DNA of 64,000 nucleotides from Kiloniella litopenaei (GCF_000982415.1 NZ_LANI01000004.1:186001-250000); one strand, 5' to 3'; numbered from the stretch's first letter, positions 1 through 9,240 are shown. Made by a program: numbers and translations. Notes: a model not told the origin generated them from the sequence alone.

Positions 1-633
1 TATACCGTCTCGTTCTGCTGCCAGGTTGTTAACGCCTTGTGTCGTAACTTTTTCCAGTTGTTCTATATTTCTGAGAACATAATTAAAACGCGGTAAAGTG
101 GATCTGACGTCCCCTCCATACATTGTTATACTGGTCGTGGTCTCTATTGGGGCTCGTTGATCTGTGCCGTAACCTGTAGCCATGCCCAGAATTACAGGGT
201 GTCCCTGAAGAGAGCTTGCAAAAATATCATCGTAGGAAGGGAGATTATGTTTGTGCAGCTTGAGTTGTCTTGCGAGAGCCGGATTGTTCTCGATGATTAG
301 ACTGGGTGATGTTCTGTCAAGTTCAGGGAAAACAATATCAATTGCCAATGCGCGGGGTGATTGCCCTAGTATATTATCTGTAAGTTCTGCAAGAATATTT
401 CTCTGCCAAGGCCATTGTCCTTTTGCCTTTAGGCTCGTTTCATCAATTTCGACTAAAACTATTTCTTCAGTTCTGGTCTGATTTGGGTTTATTTTTTGAA
501 ATACATCAAAGGTGTTGTGGCGCAGGATTCTAATTGCCCAAGGGTCTGAAACTTTAAGGGCGATCACACAAAGCAAAACCACTACCAATATCGTAGTTGT
601 TTTTGAAACGGCTTTGGTCGCAAATGTCAGCAT
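1..633 (-). CDS. CHASE2-domain sensor protein, N-terminal part (runs off left edge)
   Basis: Reading the minus strand from an ATG at 633 gives 211 codons without a stop, continuing past the window edge. Residues about 10-28 form a hydrophobic membrane anchor. The following segment has the CHASE2 look: a D-x-F-Q-x-I-N-P stretch, IVLVEIDETSL, GQWPW and ALAIDIVFPE. CHASE2 is a periplasmic sensory domain found in front of adenylate cyclases, histidine kinases and other output domains. The output domain lies outside the window, so the enzyme class cannot be read. The gene is divergent from a FixJ-type response regulator across about 220 bp, which favours a histidine kinase as output, but this is inference. 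A TAGGA lies about 16 bases upstream of the ATG, a rather long spacing. Confidence 0.8.
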   Translation of the reverse strand, partial: MLTFATKAVSKTTTILVVVLLCVIALKVSDPWAIRILRHNTFDVFQKINPNQTRTEEIVLVEIDETSLKAKGQWPWQRNILAELTDNILGQSPRALAIDIVFPELDRTSPSLIIENNPALARQLKLHKHNLPSYDDIFASSLQGHPVILGMATGYGTDQRAPIETTTSITMYGGDVRSTLPRFNYVLRNIEQLEKVTTQGVNNLAAERDGI

Positions 634-853
634 TTAATATTGTCGATTGTCCTAGGGGTAAGATTTTGGCCGAGTTGTTTCAGAGTTTGTCGGGGTCAAA
701 TTTATGCAGGTTGTGCTTCGGAAGGCAAACTAGAACTTGTTGTCTTTCTTATTGTTGTAAATAATGCTTAGAAGGCTTTGGAATATTTGAATACCTATAT
801 GATGGTTTGTTGTAGAGTTATACTAAGATCAAAGGGTTTTGCAGAGAAACGAT

Positions 854-1480
854 ATGTATATATACATTATTGATGACGATGACGCTGTACGTGAATCTAC
901 TGAATTGCTTTTAAGCACATCTTCATTTGAAGCTTCTATTCGGACCTTTGCATCGGCTGAGGAATTCTTTGCTGAAGACCTTCTTGGTCATTCCGGTTGT
1001 ATTTTACTGGATATCAGGATGCCGGGAATGGATGGTGTTGAGGCGTTAAAGAAAATTACGGCATCAGATAGTAATCTTGTTGTTGTTATGATTTCAGGAC
1101 ATGGGGATATTCCAAAAGCTGTAGAGACAATGAAGGCTGGTGCCTTTAGCTTTGTTGAAAAGCCTTTTTCCGATACTGCAATTACCGAGATTGTGACCTC
1201 TGCGCTAGAGCAAAGTGAAGCGCAACAGGAGGAAGCAGAACTTAGAACTCATGCTGTTAGTGCTATCGATAAGCTTACGCCACGAGAAAAAGAGGTTCTT
1301 GATAAGCTTGTTCTGGGGCTTTTGAACAAGGTTATAGCTTATGAGTTGGGTATTAGTACCAGAACAGTCGAGGTTCACCGGGCCAGAATAATGGAAAAGT
1401 TGGATGTCAGAAGCTTGCCGGAAATGGTCAGGCTCTGCTTATTGGCCGAAGGAAAAGATAAAGCCTTGGCAGCTAATTAA
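854..1480 (+). CDS. FixJ/NarL-type two-component response regulator
   Basis: A 208-residue protein with an N-terminal receiver domain (about residues 1-118) and a C-terminal LuxR-type helix-turn-helix (about 143-200). The acidic pocket is IIDDDDAV, the phosphoacceptor is D53 in LLDIRMPGMDG, the conserved Ser/Thr position lies in VVMISGHGD and the conserved Lys in VEKPF. The DNA-binding part starts with LTPREKEVL and includes STRTVEVHRARIMEKL, typical of FixJ. The frame opens at a TTG at 839, but I chose the ATG at 854 because FixJ proteins begin right at the first beta strand. It probably activates transcription when phosphorylated by a kinase; the divergent CHASE2 protein is the obvious candidate. 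The target genes are unknown. Confidence 0.9.
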   Translation: MYIYIIDDDDAVRESTELLLSTSSFEASIRTFASAEEFFAEDLLGHSGCILLDIRMPGMDGVEALKKITASDSNLVVVMISGHGDIPKAVETMKAGAFSFVEKPFSDTAITEIVTSALEQSEAQQEEAELRTHAVSAIDKLTPREKEVLDKLVLGLLNKVIAYELGISTRTVEVHRARIMEKLDVRSLPEMVRLCLLAEGKDKALAAN

Positions 1481-1648
1481 GTACCTTTTCTTTGTGGCGC
1501 TAGATACACCCTCTGCAAAAGGGGGTATCACTTCGGGGGGATCTGAAGTGACTTTGCTATAGGGCATACCTAGCTACTCAAGAAATAAGAAGAATAGCTT
1601 TCGTTTGTAATTGATTGATTTACGTAGATAGAATTACCTATAAAGCAC

Positions 1649-1676
1649 AAAAGCCCCCGATTATTCGGGGGCTTTT
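1649..1676. terminator. Bidirectional intrinsic terminator
   Basis: A perfect 12-bp stem (AAAAGCCCCCGA paired with TCGGGGGCTTTT) with a TTAT loop and T-rich tails on both strands. It lies between the convergent response regulator gene and glnA and can serve both. Confidence 0.9.
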
Positions 1677-1747
1677 GTTTCATATATTATCCCTTCAAGT
1701 CGTAACTTTAAGTCAAAAAACTTGGGGGTAATCGTTTTATTTAAGCA

Positions 1748-3157
1748 TTAGGCGCTGTAATACATATCGAACTCAACAGGGTGAGGCGTCATTTCAAAGC
1801 GCTGTACTTCTTCCCATTTCAGGTTGATGTATGCTTCGATTTGATCTTTCGAGAATACGTCACCTGCAAGCAGGAATTCGTTATCTGCTTCCAGCGCTTC
1901 CAGAGCTTCTCTAAGAGAGCCGCAAACTGTTGGGATATCTTTGAGCTCTTCCGCTGGCAGATCATAAAGATCTTTGTCCATCGCATCACCAGGGTGGATT
2001 TTGTTGCGAATACCGTCAAGGCCAGCCATCAGAAGGGCTGAGAATGCCAGATATGGGTTTGCAACTGGATCCGGGAAGCGAACTTCAACACGTTTTGCTT
2101 TCGGGTTTGAACCGTGTGGAATACGACAAGATGCAGAACGATTGCGTGCGGAGTATGCAAGAAGCACAGGTGCCTCAAAACCAGGAACAAGACGCTTGTA
2201 GCTGTTTGTTGATGGGTTTGTGAAAGCGTTCAGGGCCTTTGCGTGTTTGATGACGCCGCCAATGTAGTGCAGGCAAGTTTCGGACAGGCCTGCGTAGTTT
2301 TCACCAGCAAAAGTTGGTTTGCCATCTTTCCAGATTGATTGGTGACAGTGCATACCGGAACCGTTATCGCCAGCGACTGGTTTTGGCATAAAGGTGGCGG
2401 TTTTACCATAAGCATGCGCCACGTTTTGGACGACATATTTATAGATCTGCAGCTCATCAGCAGCACGTACAAGTGTGTTGAATTTAACGCCCAGTTCATG
2501 CTGTGACGGGGCAACTTCGTGGTGATGCTTTTCTGCTTCAACGCCCATAGCTTTAAGAACTGTGGTCATTTCTGCCCGAAGATCGATACCGGTATCAACG
2601 GGACCAACAGGAACGTAACCACCTTTAACGCGAGGACGATGACCAGAGTTGCCGCCGTCAATTTCTGCGCGTGTCATGTGTGGAGATTCTTCATCATCGA
2701 GCTGGAAGAATGTGCTGTGGCTGTTTGTGTCGAATTGAACATTATCAAAAACGAAGAATTCTGCTTCTGGGCCGAAGTAAACGGTATCACCAATGCCTGT
2801 GGATTGAAGGTAAGCTTCTGCACGTTCTGCTGTTGCGCGTGGGTCACGATTGTAAAGTTGGCCTGAATCCGGCTCGTAAACAGTACAAGTCAGAATCATT
2901 TGAGCTTGAGCAGAGAATGGATCCATAACTGCTGATGACAGATCTGGTTTGATGATCATGTCAGATTCGTTAATTGCTCTCCAGCCTTCGATAGAAGAGC
3001 CATCAAACAAGATGCCGTCTTCCAGTTCGTCTTCTCCAACTGCAGAAGCACACATAGTCATGTGGTGCCATTTACCGCGCGGGTCTGTGAAACGGTAATC
3101 AACGAATTCAACTTCATTTTCCTTGATCATATCAAGGACTGTCTTTACGTCAGCCAT
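1748..3157 (-). CDS. glnA: Glutamine synthetase type I
   Basis: 469 residues, the usual length of bacterial GSI-beta. The enzyme condenses glutamate and ammonia to glutamine with ATP in the cytoplasm as a dodecamer. Visible signatures are FDGSSIEGW near residue 52, the metal-ligand segment [21 protein letters not shown], the ATP-site segment [10 protein letters not shown] and RIPHGS with NPYLAFSA. Tyr398 in KDLYDLP matches the adenylylation site, so activity is probably controlled by GlnE-mediated adenylylation. It lies 58 bp downstream of glnB on the same strand with a good AAGGAAAG ribosome site, which suggests co-transcription from the promoter upstream of glnB. Confidence 0.98.
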   Translation of the reverse strand: MADVKTVLDMIKENEVEFVDYRFTDPRGKWHHMTMCASAVGEDELEDGILFDGSSIEGWRAINESDMIIKPDLSSAVMDPFSAQAQMILTCTVYEPDSGQLYNRDPRATAERAEAYLQSTGIGDTVYFGPEAEFFVFDNVQFDTNSHSTFFQLDDEESPHMTRAEIDGGNSGHRPRVKGGYVPVGPVDTGIDLRAEMTTVLKAMGVEAEKHHHEVAPSQHELGVKFNTLVRAADELQIYKYVVQNVAHAYGKTATFMPKPVAGDNGSGMHCHQSIWKDGKPTFAGENYAGLSETCLHYIGGVIKHAKALNAFTNPSTNSYKRLVPGFEAPVLLAYSARNRSASCRIPHGSNPKAKRVEVRFPDPVANPYLAFSALLMAGLDGIRNKIHPGDAMDKDLYDLPAEELKDIPTVCGSLREALEALEADNEFLLAGDVFSKDQIEAYINLKWEEVQRFEMTPHPVEFDMYYSA

Positions 3158-3215
3158 AAGCTCTTTCCTTTGTAGTAAAGTATTTCTTTATGGGATGTGT
3201 TGTTATTTGGTGTGA

Positions 3216-3647
<432 letters not shown>

Positions 3648-3693
3648 TTAATTTTAGGGATATATAAAATCCAACAGAGTATTGGTGGTTATT

Positions 3694-3716
3694 TATTAGG
3701 CAGTTTTTGCCTAATA
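3694..3716. promoter_or_regulatory. Inverted repeat upstream of the glnBA promoter, candidate activator site
   Basis: A perfect 9-bp inverted repeat, TATTAGGCA and TGCCTAATA, separated by five bases and centred about 96 bp upstream of the predicted glnBA start. A further half-site-like TTAGGCA follows at 3718-3724. Position and symmetry suit an enhancer-binding protein such as NtrC, but the sequence does not match the known TGCAC-N7-GTGCA NtrC site closely, so the protein is uncertain. Confidence 0.45.
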
Positions 3717-3724
3717 CTTAGGCA

Positions 3725-4014
3725 AGGTGACTTTTGTTGATTATATTCGGGTCATTCCATGCTAGGCGAGGGTTATAAGGATAACGTTATGGGGCTAGGG
3801 GCGGTGCGTTGTTTTAATGATTCTATTCAGTGCGAAGATGTGTGTCGAATCCTGCATTTATTATTTCTTTCGAAAAAAAAGAGAGACCATAAGGCAATTG
3901 ATATATTGCTGATATGTTAAGTTTTTACTTTATTTCACTCTTATTCCGGCTCGGTTGTTCTCCTGAATAATAAGTGGAGAGAGAAAACAATTTTCTTTAC
4001 CTGTGCAGTAGCGC
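3725..4014. other. AT-rich intergenic stretch, no gene seen
   Basis: Part of the roughly 530-bp gap between glnB and tRNA-His. Beyond the glnBA promoter and the inverted repeat I see no open frame with a ribosome site or protein-like composition, and no RNA gene, in this stretch. It contains a purine run near 3871-3883. Confidence 0.5.
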
Positions 4015-4041
4015 TTGACGGCTTCGCTCTATGTGTATAAA
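4015..4041 (+). promoter_or_regulatory. Candidate sigma-70 promoter of tRNA-His
   Basis: TTGACG at 4015-4020 and TATAAA at 4036-4041 with a 15-base spacer, slightly shorter than ideal. The transcript would start about 40 bases before the mature tRNA. A small hairpin (GGTAACG / CGTTACC, 4054-4073) lies in the leader. Confidence 0.5.
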
Positions 4042-4086
4042 AGCTCGCTCATCGGTAACGAAATTGCGTTACCTCGTTGACCTTGT

Positions 4087-4164
4087 GGTGGCTGTAGCTC
4101 AGTTGGTTAGAGCACCGGTTTGTGGTACCGGGGGTCGGGGGTTCAAGTCCCCTCAGCCACCCCA
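4087..4164 (+). tRNA. tRNA-His (anticodon GTG)
   Basis: A complete cloverleaf. The acceptor stem is GTGGCTG/CAGCCAC, the D-arm has AGCTCAGTTGGTTAGAGC, and the anticodon stem CCGGT/ACCGG encloses loop TTGTGGT with anticodon GTG. The T-loop is TTCAAGT. A G precedes the first acceptor base (4087) and the discriminator is C (4161), giving the G-1:C73 pair of classical tRNA-His. The CCA end is encoded. Many alphaproteobacteria lack this G-1:C73 pair, so it carries taxonomic information. Confidence 0.97.
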
Positions 4165-4334
4165 TGTCAATGTTGATTATTATGATGCGGTAACCGATTG
4201 GGTGGCCGCTTTTTTTGTATCTTCTTTTAATCACAGTTTAGTTATCGACAGCCCTGTTTTTATTAACGACTGATTAGCTTGTTTTGATTTATCATTAATT
4301 TGACATAATTGTTTCATTAATGAAGGCATGTGTG

Positions 4335-4688
4335 ATGGAAAATAACGCGATCGCTGGTGAAGACAGACGCCAGGCTCCCAGATTTCCGGCTTCTGAACCG
4401 ATTTCCCTTAAAGTTGTTGATAGAGATGGTCAGGCAGTTATGACAACCATCGCTGATTTGTCTTTTGGTGGATTTTGTCTCAAGGGTAATCTTGGGGCCG
4501 ATGTCGGTGAGGAAGTTACGTTGACCCATTCTATTGCAGGCGAATTCCTGGGCGAGGTGATGTGGCAAAGGGAGAATCAGATTGGCGTTCGTGTCATAAT
4601 GTCTTCTGGTAATCGTGAAAAACTACTTCAATACACCTGTTTGGCGCTGTATCCAGACAAGGATATCCCCGAGCAAATCAGACCCTAA
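4335..4688 (+). CDS. PilZ-domain protein, probable c-di-GMP receptor
   Basis: A small single-domain protein of 117 residues. It contains the two PilZ motifs: an arginine-rich RRQAPR near the N-terminus and DLSFGGF about 30 residues later, followed by beta strands ending in GEVMWQRENQIGVRV. PilZ domains bind cyclic di-GMP and often adjust motility, adhesion or exopolysaccharide. Which process it serves here is not shown by the neighbours. The frame opens at an ATG at 4320, but an AAGG eight bases before the ATG at 4335 makes the latter the better start. No signal peptide or membrane segment is seen, so it is probably cytoplasmic. Confidence 0.85.
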   Translation: MENNAIAGEDRRQAPRFPASEPISLKVVDRDGQAVMTTIADLSFGGFCLKGNLGADVGEEVTLTHSIAGEFLGEVMWQRENQIGVRVIMSSGNREKLLQYTCLALYPDKDIPEQIRP

Positions 4689-4795
4689 AGAAGTTTTAAA
4701 TAATTTAATGATCATTAAGTGAAGGTCATTGTTGAGCCATATTGATCTAATATGTAGGTTCACTAACATAATTTAGATTCGTAGGTTTCAATCGT

Positions 4796-5770
4796 ATGCG
4801 TAAGTCCCTTTGTAGTGTCTTTCTTGCAGGTGCAATGACACTCTCCTCGTTTAGTATCGTAAAAGCAGATGACTATCTGAATGGTGTTACTGCTTTCGAG
4901 CAAGGGGATCACGCGCTTGCCCTGTCATTCTGGTTGCCGCTGGCTGAGAATGGGCATGGAAAGGCTCAATACAGTCTGGGTAAGCTATACGAAACACCGG
5001 AATATGGTAGCGAACCGAAGTATGTTGAGGCAATAAAGTGGTATGAGGCTGCGGCGAATCAGGGTGTTGCTGCTGCTCAAAATAATCTTGGGCGTTTGTA
5101 CGCTCAGGGGAAGGGTGTCGATGTAGATCGGGCAAAAGCTGTTGGTTATTGGCGTATGGCTTCGGAATCGAATCATCCAATGGCGCAATACAATCTTGGC
5201 CTTGCCCTCTTTCGCGGGGAAGGTGTTCCGCAAAATTTTGAGCGAGCTGTTTTCTGGTTTCATCAATCAGCAAATAACAACGTTTCTGGTGCTCAATACG
5301 CTCTTGGTGAAGTCTATCGTTTAGGATTATCTGTTCCTGTTGATCATAAGCAGGCCGAGAAATGGTATAGGGCTGCAGAGAAAAATGGTAATAAATCTGC
5401 GTCTGGCAGGCTGGTTGAACTTGCTCGTTTGGATACTGAACCAGAGATGAAGCAGGCTGTTGCCGGGAATTTGCCCCCTGAAGAGCCGGATGCATCATTT
5501 GCTCTTAAAGAAGAGAGTGATGACAGGCCGGGTGGTAGCAAAGAGAAGTCAGAGGTTAAGGTGGAAGCTGAGGTTGAAGTAATCGTTCCCAAGCCAGAAC
5601 CAAAACCTGACTTAGAACCAGAACCTATTGAAACGGCCTCTGCTACATCTATTGATTTAATTGGACCGCTTAAGGATGATCGTACTTTTAGGCCCAAGAA
5701 AAATCCCCGGGGCTATGCTGGTGTTGGCAGTTTATTGGTACCAAAGCCCAAATCTAATCCGAGAAGATAA
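4796..5770 (+). CDS. Secreted Sel1-like (TPR-type) repeat protein with proline/glutamate-rich tail
   Basis: 324 residues. A signal peptide (basic MRKS, hydrophobic core, cut near VKADD) is followed from about residue 28 to 205 by four or five Sel1-like repeats. Examples are KAQYSLGKLYE, AAAQNNLGRLYAQGKGV, MAQYNLGLALFRGEGV and GAQYALGEVYRLG, each paired with an A-x-x-W/Y helix. Such proteins are periplasmic scaffolds for protein contacts, and the exact partner is unknown. The C-terminal 110 residues are low complexity, rich in E, K and P with a KPEPKPDLEPEP run, probably a flexible linker. It is monocistronic, about 100 bp after the PilZ gene. Confidence 0.82.
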   Translation: MRKSLCSVFLAGAMTLSSFSIVKADDYLNGVTAFEQGDHALALSFWLPLAENGHGKAQYSLGKLYETPEYGSEPKYVEAIKWYEAAANQGVAAAQNNLGRLYAQGKGVDVDRAKAVGYWRMASESNHPMAQYNLGLALFRGEGVPQNFERAVFWFHQSANNNVSGAQYALGEVYRLGLSVPVDHKQAEKWYRAAEKNGNKSASGRLVELARLDTEPEMKQAVAGNLPPEEPDASFALKEESDDRPGGSKEKSEVKVEAEVEVIVPKPEPKPDLEPEPIETASATSIDLIGPLKDDRTFRPKKNPRGYAGVGSLLVPKPKSNPRR

Positions 5771-5896
5771 ACTTTTTAAGCAATGTTTTTACAGGCTAAT
5801 TTTGTCCTGTCGAAAACTCTTTGATCCTTTTGCCGCATATATCACCTAATAGGTGTCTATGTCATAGTCGCGGTGTGCACACGTGTTATGCTATGG

Positions 5897-5915
5897 GTTA
5901 GAAAGAATTTCTAAC
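5897..5915. promoter_or_regulatory. Perfect 8-bp inverted repeat before the hydrate-repair gene
   Basis: GTTAGAAA-GAA-TTTCTAAC lies 17 bp before the chosen start of nnr. It could be an operator or a small RNA hairpin. No repressor gene is adjacent, so its function is open. Confidence 0.4.
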
Positions 5916-5932
5916 TGTTGTGGTTGTATAAA

Positions 5933-7438
5933 ATGCTCGGGATTGATCATTCTCTTCTTAGTGTTCGCGATATGTATCTTGCTGATGATCTGGCAATGAA
6001 ATCCGGCGTATCCGGCATTTCATTGATGGAAAAAGCAGGGCAGGCGGTTGCACGGGCCGTTTGCGATATGGTTCCTGAGGGGAGGGTGCTTGTGCTTTGT
6101 GGTCCCGGTAACAACGGCGGCGATGGTTTTGTCGCAGCAGCAGTGTTGGATGATCTGGGGTATGAAGTAAAACTCTATTCTATGGTGTCGATATCGGCGC
6201 TTAAGGGGGATGCGCTTTATTTTGCGAAGCGGTGGCAAGGAGATGTCGTGCATGAGCTTGGGGAGGCGAACTTTCAATCGGCAGATGTTATTGTTGACGC
6301 GCTTTTCGGGGCAGGCCTTGCGCGGCCTTTGGATCGAACGTGTTGTCGCTTCGCCGAGTGGTCACGAGGGCGTCGTGTGGTTTCTGTCGATATGCCAAGT
6401 GGCGTATCCGGTGATACGGGTGAGATCGTTGGGGATATTGCTTTTAGTGCAGAAAAAACAGTGACGTTTTTTATGAAAAAGACAGGGCATTGTCTTTATC
6501 CCGGTACAGATTTGTGTGGTGACATTATTGTTGCTGACATTGGTATTCCGAAAGAGGTCGAGGTAAAGCTGTCTTCACTGTCTGAAGAGAATTATTTGGC
6601 TAGAGAGAACCATCCGGACCTATGGTCAGACCAAATCCCTAGTTACTATTACAGCCGACACAAATATCATTTCGGGCATAGTCTTGTGTGGGGTGGGGAG
6701 ATGTCGGGTGCCGGGCGTTTGGCAGCTATGTCAGCCCTGCGGGTTGGATCCGGTCTTGTGACTGTCTTGTGTTCAGAGGCCGACAGATTGGTTTATGCGT
6801 TAACTTCTCCGAGCCTTATTGTTGACGATCATAAAGATCACACTGAGTTAGTGGTGTTTATGAGGGATAGAAAAATCAGCGCTTTTGTTCTGGGGCCTGG
6901 GGTTTTGGGATCTAGGGCTGGTCGAGGTGATGATTTCAAATCTTTTGTTTCTGATGTTTTGAAGTCATGTCTTGTGCCTGTGGTCCTTGATGCTGATGGT
7001 ATCAGTGTTTTTGAAGATAAGCCGGAACAATTGCTCTCTTTGTTAAGTGAGCAAGTAATCATTACGCCTCATGAAGGGGAGTTTAAAAGGATTTTCCCTG
7101 ATGTTCGGGGAGGAAGGCTAGAGCGGGCGCGTTATGCTGCGGTCAAGGCTGGTTGTATTGTTGTTTTAAAGGGGGCAGATACCATCATTGCTGCGCCCGA
7201 TGGTAGGGCGGTGATAAATACTAATGCGCCTTATTGGTTGGCCAAGGGCGGAACAGGGGATGTTCTTTCGGGTATTATTACGGGATTACTTGCGCAAGGG
7301 TTGTCTATATTTGATGCTGCTTGTGCAGGGGTGTGGTTGCATAGTGATGCTGCGTACAGGGCTGGTTCTGGGATGATTGCTGATGATTTGATCACTTGCA
7401 TTGGGGCAAGTATGGCGCCCTTTAAGGACCCCAAATAG
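5933..7438 (+). CDS. nnr: Bifunctional NAD(P)H-hydrate epimerase / ADP-dependent dehydratase
   Basis: 501 residues in two fused domains. The N-terminal YjeF_N epimerase domain (about 1-210) includes CGPGNNGGDGFVAA and VDMPSGVSGDTG. The C-terminal ribokinase-like dehydratase domain (about 225-495) includes LVVDDH-like loops, VLDADG, ITPHEGEF, VLKGADTII and the catalytic GGTGDVLSGII. The enzyme repairs damaged hydrated NAD(P)H in the cytoplasm. The frame opens at a TTG at 5918, but MLGIDHSLLSV from the ATG at 5933 matches the usual family start. No strong Shine-Dalgarno sequence is visible. It is probably transcribed alone. Confidence 0.95.
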   Translation: MLGIDHSLLSVRDMYLADDLAMKSGVSGISLMEKAGQAVARAVCDMVPEGRVLVLCGPGNNGGDGFVAAAVLDDLGYEVKLYSMVSISALKGDALYFAKRWQGDVVHELGEANFQSADVIVDALFGAGLARPLDRTCCRFAEWSRGRRVVSVDMPSGVSGDTGEIVGDIAFSAEKTVTFFMKKTGHCLYPGTDLCGDIIVADIGIPKEVEVKLSSLSEENYLARENHPDLWSDQIPSYYYSRHKYHFGHSLVWGGEMSGAGRLAAMSALRVGSGLVTVLCSEADRLVYALTSPSLIVDDHKDHTELVVFMRDRKISAFVLGPGVLGSRAGRGDDFKSFVSDVLKSCLVPVVLDADGISVFEDKPEQLLSLLSEQVIITPHEGEFKRIFPDVRGGRLERARYAAVKAGCIVVLKGADTIIAAPDGRAVINTNAPYWLAKGGTGDVLSGIITGLLAQGLSIFDAACAGVWLHSDAAYRAGSGMIADDLITCIGASMAPFKDPK

Positions 7439-7574
7439 GTAGTGTAAATCTGTAACCCATTAGAGTTACAAAAAAATATATGGTTTTTGATCTATTTATT
7501 TACTTTTATTTAATAGCTATCGGCGATTATTGGTGCTGTCATGTATAGGAAGTGTTCGTATTTAGGGTTTAATT

Positions 7575-7826
7575 ATGTCATTCGTTGATAGTCTATATAA
7601 GTTCAAACGCGACTCTGATGAAGTCAAAGTTGGTCACAAATATCGTTATGTGAATCCTCATCGTGTTGTGGAAACAGCTAGGGTTATTAATGTAAAGAAA
7701 GATACCTTTGGCATCCCACACGTACACTTTTCGATCTCTGTTGATGGAGATTCTAGCACCGGGTTTGAAGACTTTAGGACTCTTGGTCTTTCAAGCTTTT
7801 CCGAGCGTTACTGCGAAGCTGTTTAA
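7575..7826 (+). CDS. Conserved-looking small protein of unknown function
   Basis: 83 residues starting with MSFVDSLYKFKRD. It is soluble and of mixed charge, with no signal peptide or membrane segment. The segment VETARVINVKKDTFGIPHVHFSI looks like a compact beta-strand fold, and the protein is well formed with its own start context and a terminator candidate downstream. I do not recognise a named family. Base and codon use resemble the neighbours, and the frame is the only plausible coding one in the 700 bp between nnr and the DUF4197 gene. Confidence 0.7.
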   Translation: MSFVDSLYKFKRDSDEVKVGHKYRYVNPHRVVETARVINVKKDTFGIPHVHFSISVDGDSSTGFEDFRTLGLSSFSERYCEAV

Positions 7827-7870
7827 GCTCTACTTACCTAGTTGATTACTCACCAGTAAATCCTCTTTTG

Positions 7871-7899
7871 GGCCTTGGACGGAATGTTCAGGGCCTTTT
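7871..7899 (+). terminator. Candidate intrinsic terminator
   Basis: A 7-bp stem (GGCCTTG / CAGGGCC with one G-T pair) and an 11-base loop are followed by TTTT. It lies 45 bp after the 83-residue gene. Confidence 0.55.
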
Positions 7900-8157
7900 G
7901 CATGTGTGCCGTTTGGCGTGAGATGTGATTTATTTGGGTTTAATGTTTTACGTATATATACGCGCTTTTCGAATCTGTTATATGTGTAGATGTTTAGTTT
8001 CGCTCTTTACTCCTAGTTGTTTCATTGTTTGCGTCAGGAAATGTTTGTGTCTGGAAATCTAGACTTCTTTCTTTGCGCATTGAGTGAAACTTAAACTCAA
8101 GATCAACCATGAGCTACCTTCCGTAGGTAATTTCTTCATCAGGTTCGGAATTTTTTT
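7900..8157. other. Intergenic remainder of a 331-bp gap
   Basis: After the terminator candidate I see no gene. A GTATATATAC palindrome (7951-7960) and AT-rich segments may hold the promoter of the DUF4197 gene, but no clear -35/-10 pair stands out. Confidence 0.4.
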
Positions 8158-8901
8158 ATGTTCAATAAATCCATCACATTGTCTGCTGCTCTATCAATCT
8201 CTCTTTTTGCTTTGCCGGTACAGGCTGATTTGTTTAGCGAAGGGCTTAAGATCCTCAGTGGAGGGGAAACTAAGCAAGAAGGACAAAATCAAAGTAACTT
8301 GAGTGTCGGAGAGATTTCTTCCGGTCTGAAAGAAGCGTTACGTGTTGGTTCTGCTCGGGTCGTTGATCAGGTTAGTGTGAAGGATGGTTTTAATGGGGAC
8401 AATAATATTCACATTCCTTTGCCGGAGAATCTAAAGAAAGTTCAGGGCGCATTGCAGACTGTTGGTTTGTCTTCTTTGGCCGATGATCTGGAACTCAAGC
8501 TTAATCGCGGTGCAGAAAAAGCATCTGTTGAAGCACGTGAACTTTTCCTGGATACGATTTCTGAAATGACACTGGAAGATGCACGGCGAATTTATGACGG
8601 GCGTAATGACGAAGCGACAAGGTATTTTCAGGAAAAGATGAGTCCTGAATTAAAGGAAAAATTTAAACCGATTATTGATCGGACGCTTTCTGAGGTCGGT
8701 GCGGTGAATAGCTACGAAGAAATGATTTCCAGCTATAAAGCGATTCCTTTTGTTCCGGATGTTAAGGCCGATTTGACGGATTATACCGTTTCAAAGGCGT
8801 TGGAAGGACTTTTTTACTATCTGGCAAAGGAGGAAGAGCAGATTCGTCAGAATCCGGTAGCTCGGACAACAGAGATTCTTGAAAATGTTTTTGGATCTTG
8901 A
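8158..8901 (+). CDS. Secreted DUF4197 family protein
   Basis: 247 residues. The start MFNKSITLSAALSISLFALP ending in VQAD is a clear signal peptide, so the protein is periplasmic or outer-membrane associated. The mature part begins at a helix with LSVGEISSGLKEALRVGSARVV and continues with HIPLPENLKKVQGAL and SLADDLELKLNRGAEKAS. It then has a DARRIYDG-x-DEATRYF segment and ends in a helix with TVSKALEGLFYYLAKEE. This order is characteristic of DUF4197, a widespread proteobacterial family without an assigned function. No operon partner is visible, and tRNA-Leu follows. Confidence 0.88.
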   Translation: MFNKSITLSAALSISLFALPVQADLFSEGLKILSGGETKQEGQNQSNLSVGEISSGLKEALRVGSARVVDQVSVKDGFNGDNNIHIPLPENLKKVQGALQTVGLSSLADDLELKLNRGAEKASVEARELFLDTISEMTLEDARRIYDGRNDEATRYFQEKMSPELKEKFKPIIDRTLSEVGAVNSYEEMISSYKAIPFVPDVKADLTDYTVSKALEGLFYYLAKEEEQIRQNPVARTTEILENVFGS

Positions 8902-9050
8902 TCATAAAATTAAGATTGGCAGTATTCTGGGGTTTTTTAACAAGTTGCCGAAAAACGTGATGAGAAAATCAAAAAAAAATTACAAAATTGAAAAGTCTTA
9001 GTTGCGTCCTCCGTAATGATGTATTAAACCCCTCCAAATCGAGACGAAAT

Positions 9051-9135
9051 GCGGGTGTGGCGGAATTGGTAGACGCACCAGATTTAGGTTCTGGCGCCGA
9101 GAGGCGTGGAGGTTCAAGTCCTCTCACCCGCACCA
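9051..9135 (+). tRNA. tRNA-Leu (anticodon TAG)
   Basis: An 85-base class II tRNA. The acceptor stem is GCGGGTG/CACCCGC with discriminator A and encoded CCA, and the anticodon stem CCAGA/TCTGG encloses loop TTTAGGT, anticodon TAG. A short variable arm (GCCGAGAGGC) and T-loop TTCAAGT complete it. It reads CUN leucine codons. Confidence 0.97.
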
Positions 9136-9154
9136 TTTCGAAACTAATTTGTTT

Positions 9155-9212
9155 GACCCTGGAAGGCCAGCGCTGCCCGGGCAGCTTGCTTTTGTCCTCC
9201 CAGGTCTTTTTT
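9155..9212 (+). terminator. Intrinsic terminator after tRNA-Leu
   Basis: GACCCTGGAAGG pairs imperfectly with CCTCCCAGGTC, followed by TTTTTT. Inside the loop is a perfect 14-base palindrome GCTGCCCGGGCAGC (9172-9185). It lies immediately upstream of the tig ribosome site. Confidence 0.75.
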
Positions 9213-9240
9213 ACGTGAAAATGAAAGGCGTCGCCGGCAA

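Noticed and set aside
4031-4273. An open frame running through tRNA-His
   Set aside because: It reads through the cloverleaf and has no independent support; the tRNA explains the conservation.
4887-5498. A 203-codon minus-strand frame inside the Sel1-repeat gene
   Set aside because: It is glutamine- and histidine-rich and repeats in step with the sense repeats, so it is a mirror of them.
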